From: Erinaceus europaeus
Taxonomy: Eukaryota; Chordata; Mammalia; Eulipotyphla; Erinaceidae
Reading direction: 5' to 3'
DNA length: 64,000 nucleotides
Assembly: GCF_950295315.1 (NCBI RefSeq)
Contig: NC_080171.1
Coordinates: 33,348,361-33,412,360, forward strand
In this document: in pieces, positions 57,326 to 64,000 of the stretch
Numbering within the stretch: position 1 is the first letter of the stretch
Layout of the letters: each line of letters starts with the position of its first letter
Position numbers and translations under genes: made by a program
The notes under the pieces: model-generated
Told to the model about the DNA's origin: nothing
Seen by the model: only the letters and a program-made list of their open reading frames with translations
Database searches by the model: none

Positions 57326-58985
57326 GAGATGGTAAATGAGAGGGAGAAAAGGGAGAGAAAAGAGAAGGAAAGAGTGGAAGAGAGAAGAAGAGAGGGTAAG
57401 GAAGAGAAAAGGTGGAAAATATCAAACACTTTTCAAGCCTTTCCTCACATCAGACCTGTAAAAGCAAATAAGTAGCCAAAGTGAATCACATAATCAAACC
57501 CACTGTCATAGTGAAAAGTAGCTACAATGTTACAGAACAAAGAGTAGGGAAACATTAATTTGAGTCCTTTAGAACACTCAGTTAACAAGAAGGGTCTTTT
57601 AGGGACTAATTCTAAACAAAATCTTTAACACTAGTTAACTCGTGTCTATCCTCTAGATAAAAATATGCTTTCATTAGACCACACAAATCAGTTAAGCAAA
57701 TGGGAACAGCATAATTGGGGTCATTTAATCTTATTTTTATCTCTATGCCCTCATTAGACTTTGCCAAGTTTATTATATATCAAGAAGGATATAGAGCTGA
57801 GAAGAATGTGAGTAATAAGTAATTTAACCTGCCAGCGATGTGGACTGCTAAATGCTAAAAATATGCATTTCTGAAGGTTACAACATTTAAAATCATCAAC
57901 CAAGTCAGAAAATTGAAGCCAGAAGTTGGTATAGCAAAATTTCCCACAGTATTTTGTGATTGCAAATTAGGCTATTAAATGAATAACTTACTATAATGCT
58001 ATAAAAGTGCCAAAGTTAACATCCCCCTAAGGACTATCTGTTCTACAGTTCCTGACTCTTGTGGGTTTAAAATTTGTAACCTATTATTGCATTCGAGTAG
58101 CTTTTGCATTTCACTATTTTGGGGGAGAAACTATGAAAGGAGTGTGTAATAAAGAGAGGGAGGTCAGGAAAGGGGAGACAAAAAGAAAGGGACAGGTAGA
58201 ATAAAGAAAATAGCAAAGCATATTGTCACTATTTCTCAAAGCTCACTTGCTTACATTTGACACTGCCCACTTCCATTTTAGTCACAACTCCACAGTAATG
58301 AGGTGGGATCAGACTGCTTTCTGATTGTCCCATTTTTCCAACTGAAAGAACATGAAGAAGAAGCAGTGGTCATTACGATACCAAGATAAAATTTTACCTC
58401 CAAAAATAGCCATATACTTCTGTCATTCAAGTCCAATGTGAACACTTCATCAGACATATGGGAATTCCAAATCCAAATGGAGATTACTCAGATTCCTATA
58501 TGAAGTGATGCTTTCCATAGCAATTATAAAATATAACACATTCTTTCACATTGAACTTATCAGCTGTGTTCTAGATTTATTTTCCTCACTCCCTTTCCTT
58601 TCCTGCCTAAAGGATCAAGGCCAAAGACTGGAAAACACCTGCTTGAAGTATTCACCTACTCCAACAAACAGTAATTATCTTACAGGATATAGCTGTGGAA
58701 ATGTTTCTGCAATGTGAATGACTGTTTCCTAACTTGACTCCAAGTTCCTGTAATGTCAAGAACTAAAAAGATGTGGAATAATTTTTTAAAACATAGAGGG
58801 AAAAACACATGAAAACTAATTTTAACTTAAAGTTCCACCCCATCAGAATATTTGGTGTGGCATGAGCTGAGCAATATTCCAGCTTCAAGGGCTAGAGACA
58901 TAGTTAAGCACAAACCTGCTGTGAATGGTTCACTGTCACAATTCTGATTTTTTTTTTTTGAAAGGAAAACTAGAACATCACAGTA
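57326..58985. other. Repeat-poor stretch, candidate conserved non-coding DNA
   Basis: A purine-rich tract (about 57330-57420), then about 1.4 kb without recognisable repeats. The part 57620-58040 has several segments rich in ATTA/TAAT and E-box-like cores. No gene-quality ORF. Confidence 0.35.
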
Positions 58986-59022
58986 GGGGTTGTTCACCAG
59001 TTACATAGCAGATCAGATAGAA

Positions 59023-59308
59023 AGAGATTAGCCTCTCACTCACAGACAGAAGTTGAAAAACAAGATCAGAAGGGAAAACTCTAAGCAGAACTTGGACTGG
59101 AGTTGGTATATTACACCAAAGTAAGACTCCGGTTGGGGAGGAGGGTTCAGGTCCTGAAACATGATGGCAGAGGAGGACCTAGTGGGGGTTGTATTATTAT
59201 GTGGAAAGGTTATTCATGTACAAACTATTGTATTTTACTGTTGACTGTAAACCATGAATCCCCAATAAAGAAGTTAAAAAAAAGATCAAAGAGAGAGAGA
59301 GATTAGCC
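59023..59308 (+). mobile_element. 5'-truncated L1, second 3'UTR type, with TSD
   Basis: The insert is about 59034-59297: acagacagaagttgaaaaac, tggtatattacaccaaagta, acatgatggcagaggaggac, tgttgactgtaaaccatgaa and an aataaagaagttaaaaaaaa tail. AGAGATTAGCC flanks both sides (59023-59033, 59298-59308). It is the plus-strand counterpart of 5875-6220. Confidence 0.8.
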
Positions 59309-59725
59309 AGTTGTAAGGAAGAAAAAGATCAGGAAGCATACACCATCCCTGATGAGTCCTAGGAAAGGATGAGAAGTGGGAGAAGAAGCACAGGGGATAT
59401 CCAGCCAGATGTGTAACCTAGATGAACCAACTATGCAACCTGGGGAAAGATACTTCGCCTCTCTAAGTGTAGTTTCCTGGAAGGTAAAATGAGAATAATG
59501 GGACACACTTCACAGGGCTTTTGTGTAAAATAAACAAGTTGATCTATACAAAGAGCCAGACATGATGCCTATAACAAAAAGGGCATTTAATAAGCATTAA
59601 TAAGCATTGTTGATTGTTATTATGAAAATATGGTAGTGCTTACTACTACCACATATTGCTCTAGAACGCTATGTGCAGTAGCTCATGATTCTAGAAAAGG
59701 ACACAACCATTATTCATATTAAGCA
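59309..59725. other. Unassigned DNA
   Basis: No repeat is recognised. Confidence 0.4.
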
Positions 59726-60208
59726 GACTAGTGTTGTTTTCGATGGGTTAGGTTGTTTTGGCCATGCTGGCTTCACAGGCGGGTAACAGACGACCAGGGA
59801 CTCATGGTTGAGCTGTAGGCAGTATCTCTTTATTCATGCAGGACGCAGCACAATCTAAGATGAGCTAAGTTAAACTCAAAGTACAGTACTCTAAAACTCA
59901 CAATGCTGTCTTTATATATACTTCCCAAGTAGGGTGGAAACAGGATGTGACATAGAGAGGGTGGAGAGAAAAGTGACTGGTGAAAAACAGGGTGTGACAA
60001 AGAAGGGATCAGGGTGTGACAAGGAGGGGGGGGTGGAGCAAAAACATATCATGAAACAGTGGGGATTGAACCAATGCCCTGGAGGGAGGTGCTTGTTAAC
60101 AGCGGTTATGTAAATAGAATGAAGTGGTTATGTAAATAGAATAGTGTTAAGCAGGGGGGATTTAAACCAAATGAAACAGAAGGGGTCTCATGCATACCAA
60201 CAGACTAG
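59726..60208 (-). mobile_element. Solo LTR 1, perfect 6-bp TSD
   Basis: The element 59732-60202 (471 bp) reads TGTTGGTATGC...AACAACA on the minus strand, with AATAAA near 59831-59836 (minus). GACTAG flanks it exactly (59726-59731, 60203-60208). Its start resembles the LTR start of the 7127-9416 provirus (TGTTGGTATG). An internal direct repeat of a gggtgtgaca unit lies near 59988-60020. No coding region remains. Confidence 0.9.
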
Positions 60209-60934
60209 GATACTGAAGCAAACAAAACTAAATTTGATTGTCAGTGTTACTTTAACTTCCTCACCTTGATGTTTGAGTATAGTGATGATATAATCCTATA
60301 ACTACTATTATTTTAGCATAAGCCTCTCTTTCCAGCCTATACCAGTACTTATAGTCACTAAGTTGAAAACGGCAAGATTGACAGAAGAGGACATAAAATA
60401 ATATAAAGTACCAATGAACTTGGATATATATACATATATATATGTATGTATGTGTATATATATATATATATTCATGAACATAAATTGGAAATTTTAGTAT
60501 TAGAGCAAATAAAAGGCATTTAATGGCATTTTAAACTTAATAGGATATAAGAAGAAATAGGGGATTGTACATTAATAACCCTGAAACATCAGAAGAAAGT
60601 CAAATTAGGCTCAGTTTTCTGCTTAAAAGAAGGAAGGGAAATGTGAGAAAATAAGAAGAAATTCTAAAACATTCAGTAAGTAAAGCATTTTATGGTAAGA
60701 TGCATTTACATGTAAAGATATTATATTCCTAGATGATCATAGAGCAGCTATAAAGATATGGAATTTACATCTTAAAATATCCTCTAGTCCAGAGTAGTCA
60801 AGAGTACAGAAGACTAGTACAACATACTTTCCTTTGCTTTCACAACAAAAACTGCAACATACACATAAAGGAGCTTGGATCTCTATTAAGCAAACAACTA
60901 AAAACAAAAGCCCAGAATCCAGGTGGTAAGAAGA
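60209..60934. other. Unassigned DNA with a (TA)n tract
   Basis: A (TA/TGTA)n tract at 60424-60472. The remainder is not assigned. Confidence 0.45.
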
Positions 60935-61249
60935 CAGATTTTCACAACAAAGGTGAAGATTTGGGACTTCCAGAGGCATGACTATGGAGTAATAGCAGAG
61001 TTGCATACTCTCCCTGGTCAACTAAGAAAACTAATAAAAATCACCTAAAAATTCAACAAAATATGACCAAGACTCCTTTAAAAACTCACTGAGCCATAGG
61101 TGAGTATGGATGGACACATGCAGCTCATGGACAGAAAAGGGGTGAGAGAGAGATTCCCAGGACTAAAAAGCTCAGGAACAGCTGAAGCAAGACAGAATTT
61201 GGCAGCTGAAGTGCACCACTTTGGGTCTGAGTTAAAGAAACAACTGTAG

Positions 61250-61547
61250 AAAGGAAGGAAGGAAGAAAGGAAGGAAGGAAGGAAGGAAGGAAGGAAGGAA
61301 GGAAGGAAGGAAGGAAGAAAAGGAGAAAGAAAGAGGGAGGGAAGAAGGAAGAAAAGAAGGAAGGAAGGAAAGTAGGAAGGAAGGAAAGAAGGAAGGAAGA
61401 AAGGAAGGAGAAAGGAAGGGGAGGGGAGGGGAGGGGAAGGGAAGGGAAGGGAAGGGAAGGGAAGGGAAGGGAAGGGAAGGGAAGGGAAGGGAAGGGAAGG
61501 GAAGGGAAGGGAAGGGAAGGGAAGGGAAGGGAAGGGAAGGGAAGGGA
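61250..61547. repeat. Large purine microsatellite (GGAA)n then (GGGAA)n
   Basis: About 300 bases of almost pure purine: GGAA/GAAA units to about 61415, a GGGGA stretch, then about 23 uninterrupted GGGAA units from about 61430. Open frames on the minus strand (FPSLPFPSL) are artefacts. Confidence 0.95.
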
Positions 61548-61980
61548 GAAAAAGTCACCTAAGTCATAGGTGAGGACAGACACACCTGGCTAGTGGATGG
61601 AAAGGGGTTGGGCTAGCGATTCCCAGGACTAAAAAACAGTTAGTTTTCAGTGGTGGCTGGCACCAAATTGGGAAACTAGTGGCTGAGACTCACCACTTCC
61701 AGGTCCAAATTTAATTAAAAATAAAAAACATCATCTAAAAACACTAATTTACATCGCTGTCTTTTTCAGTTTCTAATGCTGTTGCCCCACAGAGGCTAGA
61801 TCAACAGCAGAGAGACCCTATATTGATGCCAAGGTCTGGTGACTCAGGATAAAATCTCCCCCTCCTAACCAAGATATATTAACAGGAAAGTCAGACACCT
61901 TAGCCATAGCACCTCTTGCTGGCACAATAACAAAAGCTACACTAAATGAGGAAACTGAGAAATACATAGACAGCAATGAT

Positions 61981-62051
61981 AGAAACCCCAAATGAGAGCT
62001 ACAGTAGTGCAATTGGTTAGCGTGCGGTCCTTATACAGAAACCCCAAATGA
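61981..62051 (+). mobile_element. Retro-inserted 5' half of tRNA-Ile(UAU), 15-bp TSD
   Basis: The insert is 61996-62036. From 61998 it reads GCTACAGTAGTGCAATTGGT and then TAGCGTGCGGTCCTTATAC. This corresponds to tRNA-Ile(UAU) from its first base to just past the anticodon (about 33 of 39 bases match my recalled sequence). The 3' half is absent and there is no poly-A. AGAAACCCCAAATGA flanks it exactly (61981-61995, 62037-62051). It is not a functional tRNA gene. Confidence 0.7.
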
Positions 62052-62728
62052 TCAGACAGGCACAGATCTAGAAAAAAAATGACAGATAGAGTTCACAAAA
62101 GTCATTATAAAATCACTTCAAGAAACTGAACTTAAGATTTAAGAACTCAGTGATCATTTTATGGAAGAATTACAAAGTACAGAGGAAAATGTCCAAACAG
62201 AACTGCAAGATCTATTGCCTTCTTAAATTCTAAGACAGCAGAAACCTTCCCCATTATCTATAAAACCCATAGTTCTCCCAGTCCTGGAAGCTCTGGGGCA
62301 TGGCTCATTTTCCATCATGCTTCTCTCAGTTCATACCACTTGACACTGCATCTGCTGATCCCAACCAAATCAATGCAACCAGTACCACCTCGATATGTTT
62401 CACTTCGGACAGTGTCCAGAGACGCCAGATGTGAAATGCCAATCCTTCAGCTCCATTACTCTGGTGATACCTTTTCCTAGCTCATAGGAATCCTTAGTTC
62501 CATTTTGGGTGGCACACTTCCTAACAAAGTTACAGAACCTAGATTTAGACCAGGGCCCATGAGATAAGGCATTTGTGCACATATATCCATAAGTTGGGGT
62601 AAAATATATACCTTAAAGTAAAAGTGCACAATAGTCTACAGTGACTCAGTAAGCACAACAAGCAAGTAGAAAGACTTTAAAAAAGGACACCATAAGGTAG
62701 TTAACCAAATAGTTTCTACTTAGACCTA

Positions 62729-63183
62729 GATACCTATTGTTTTCTCCGGGCTATGTTGTTTTCACCAGGCTGGCTTCACGGGCGGGTAACAGATGACCAG
62801 GGACTCATGGTTGAGCTGTAGGCAGTATCTCTTTATTCATGCAGGACGCAGCACAATCTAAGACGAGCTAAGCTAAACTCAAGTACTCTAAAACTCACAA
62901 TGCTGTCTTTATATATACTTGCCAAGTAGGGTGGAAACAGGATGTGACATAGAGAGGGTGGAGAGAAAAGTGACTGGTGAAAATCAGAGTGTGACAAGGA
63001 GGGGGCAGAGCAGGTGAGAATCCTATCACTGAACCACCAATGCCCTGGAGGGAGTGCTTTATGTAAATGTAAAAGTGACTTATGTAAATAGACCAAAGCT
63101 TTGAATGGGATTAAATCTATCCCTATATAGGCATATGGTTAAGCAGAAGCTAGGGGGAGCTGGCATACTATCCAACAGATACC
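62729..63183 (-). mobile_element. Solo LTR 2, perfect 6-bp TSD, inside L1 3'UTR
   Basis: The element 62735-63177 (443 bp) is the same family and orientation as solo LTR 1. It shares, for example, ctggcttcacgggcgggtaa, tctctttattcatgcaggac and gtagggtggaaacaggatgt. GATACC flanks it (62729-62734, 63178-63183). The minus-strand end reads ATA in place of ACA, a decayed terminus. The L1 3'UTR is continuous without it. Confidence 0.9.
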
Positions 63184-64000
63184 TAGCTCTCCTACCCCCT
63201 AGTTCACTTCCCTCAATCACTCTAAGTGCAGCCATGTCAGACAAGGTAGGGACTCCAATATCTGGATTAGAGCAAGAGGCCAAAACACTCTAATGATGAC
63301 CCTTTTGGTCACTACCATCAATGGGGCTCTAGTCATGGAGTCTTGGATTCTCATATAGATATGATGAGTCTAGATCTCTAACAGATCCATCTCTCCACCA
63401 TCACTGGTCATCTCCATCAGGAAACAATATCATAAGCCCTCTTGTGGGCCTCTACAAGACATTACCTTCAATGTAGAACAACAATGGAAGAAACTGTCCC
63501 ACTCTCCAAAGGGAGGCTGGGTCAATATACTCTGCCACTTGAGGAAGACTGGTCCTGAAATGAGTGCAGCCTAGAATGTTCCTACCTGTGGCCATGGAAT
63601 GCAAGCTCAAACTGACAGGGATGTAGAGATTACACGGGCTCCCATGCTAAATTGAATAGATATGTGTCCTAGATCAGATTGATCAGGTTTACAGTTAATG
63701 ATATTTATATAATTTCCCCACGTTTGGGAAACCCACCTATTTTCAACTCTGACACCCTCATCCTAGACAATACTTTTAGCCTACCTGCATGTTAGCTATC
63801 AGGCTCAGGCAAAAACTTGGGCCCCTTGAGATATATCTAAAATAGAGTTCCTAACTTCTTCCCACACAAAGACCTGTAGTTCCATCTGTTCTATTCTTAC
63901 CTTTAGGTTCCTGATCATTAAACAATTTGTTCTTCTTTATATCTTACTGTTTTTCAGCCACCAAGTTGCAGATACTACCATGATGCCAACGTGAATTCCC
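63178..64000 (+). mobile_element. L1 3'UTR, continuation to the window edge
   Basis: The sequence gttcacttccctcaatcact, gacccttttggtcactacca, gcctctacaagacattacct, tcaactctgacaccctcatc and gccaccaagttgcagatact follows the 3'UTR order of the copies at 12150 and 31871. It is cut by the window end before the tail. Confidence 0.85.

Larger units (their letters stand above)
60935..64000 (+). mobile_element. L1 with 5'UTR and ORF1-region sequence joined directly to 3'UTR
   Basis: 5'UTR-like blocks appear twice (aggtgagtatggatggacac at 61100 and aggtgaggacagacacacct at 61569, each followed by gattcccaggactaaaa). They flank the purine microsatellite. ORF1-region sequence follows (about 61770-62208). 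At about 62209 it changes directly to the L1 3'UTR (ctattgccttcttaaattct), which continues past a solo LTR to the window end. All of ORF2 is missing. The ORF1 frame is not open. Confidence 0.75.

Noticed and set aside
61250..61547. Regular repeats considered as a CRISPR array
   Set aside because: They are simple tandem microsatellites without spacers, in a mammalian genome. No other array was seen in the window.
61125..61583. 152-codon minus-strand ORF rich in FPSLP
   Set aside because: It is a translation of the GGGAA microsatellite.
59726..63183. The two similar LTRs as the two ends of one provirus
   Set aside because: Each has its own perfect 6-bp target duplication, and the DNA between them is L1 and unique sequence.

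Overview
The window is mammalian nuclear DNA, AT-rich and with no intact host protein-coding gene, tRNA gene or rRNA gene that I can support. The lineage is most likely hedgehog (Erinaceidae). I infer this from recalled knowledge of the tRNA-derived SINEs that recur here (a CTGGTTGAGCACACAT head, a GTGGTGAAGCAGTGCTGCAGGTGTCTC-like middle and a CCAATAAATAAA tail) and from an L1 lineage with a very long 3'UTR. No database was searched. Almost all apparent ORFs lie inside repeats.

Layout. 1-7.1 kb: SINEs, a decayed Tigger (pogo-type) transposase, and L1 3' ends, one with a 15-bp target-site duplication (TSD) and one only 47 bp long. 7127-9416: a short two-LTR endogenous retrovirus on the minus strand, with a tRNA-Lys-type primer site and no recognisable gag, pol or env. 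9.4-16.8 kb: L1 fragments, microsatellites and a SINE split by an L1. 16.8-24 kb: partly repeat-poor DNA plus an L1 reverse-transcriptase fragment. 24-33 kb: L1 fragments on both strands, one holding a solo LTR, and an L1 3'UTR holding a Tigger-like element that itself holds a SINE. 33.2-43.4 kb: one old L1 broken by two later L1 insertions, both with 5' inversions. 44.4-47.3 kb: an L1 tail and a third inverted L1. 49.3-58.9 kb: the most repeat-poor part, with candidate conserved non-coding DNA. 59-64 kb: two solo LTRs with perfect 6-bp TSDs, a 300-bp purine microsatellite, an L1 in which ORF1-region sequence runs directly into 3'UTR, and a retro-inserted 5' half of tRNA-Ile(UAU).

What works together. 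The autonomous machinery represented here is L1. The SINEs, the truncated and inverted L1s and the tRNA half all look like products of its target-primed reverse transcription. The most unusual observations are: (1) two independent L1 copies that share two nonsense mutations in ORF2, which suggests an ORF2-dead lineage moved in trans; (2) an L1 insertion that appears to join two different L1 RNAs at an 8-nt microhomology; (3) the tRNA half with its 15-bp TSD; and (4) a DNA transposon inside a lineage-type L1 3'UTR. All identities and percentages come from reading by eye.
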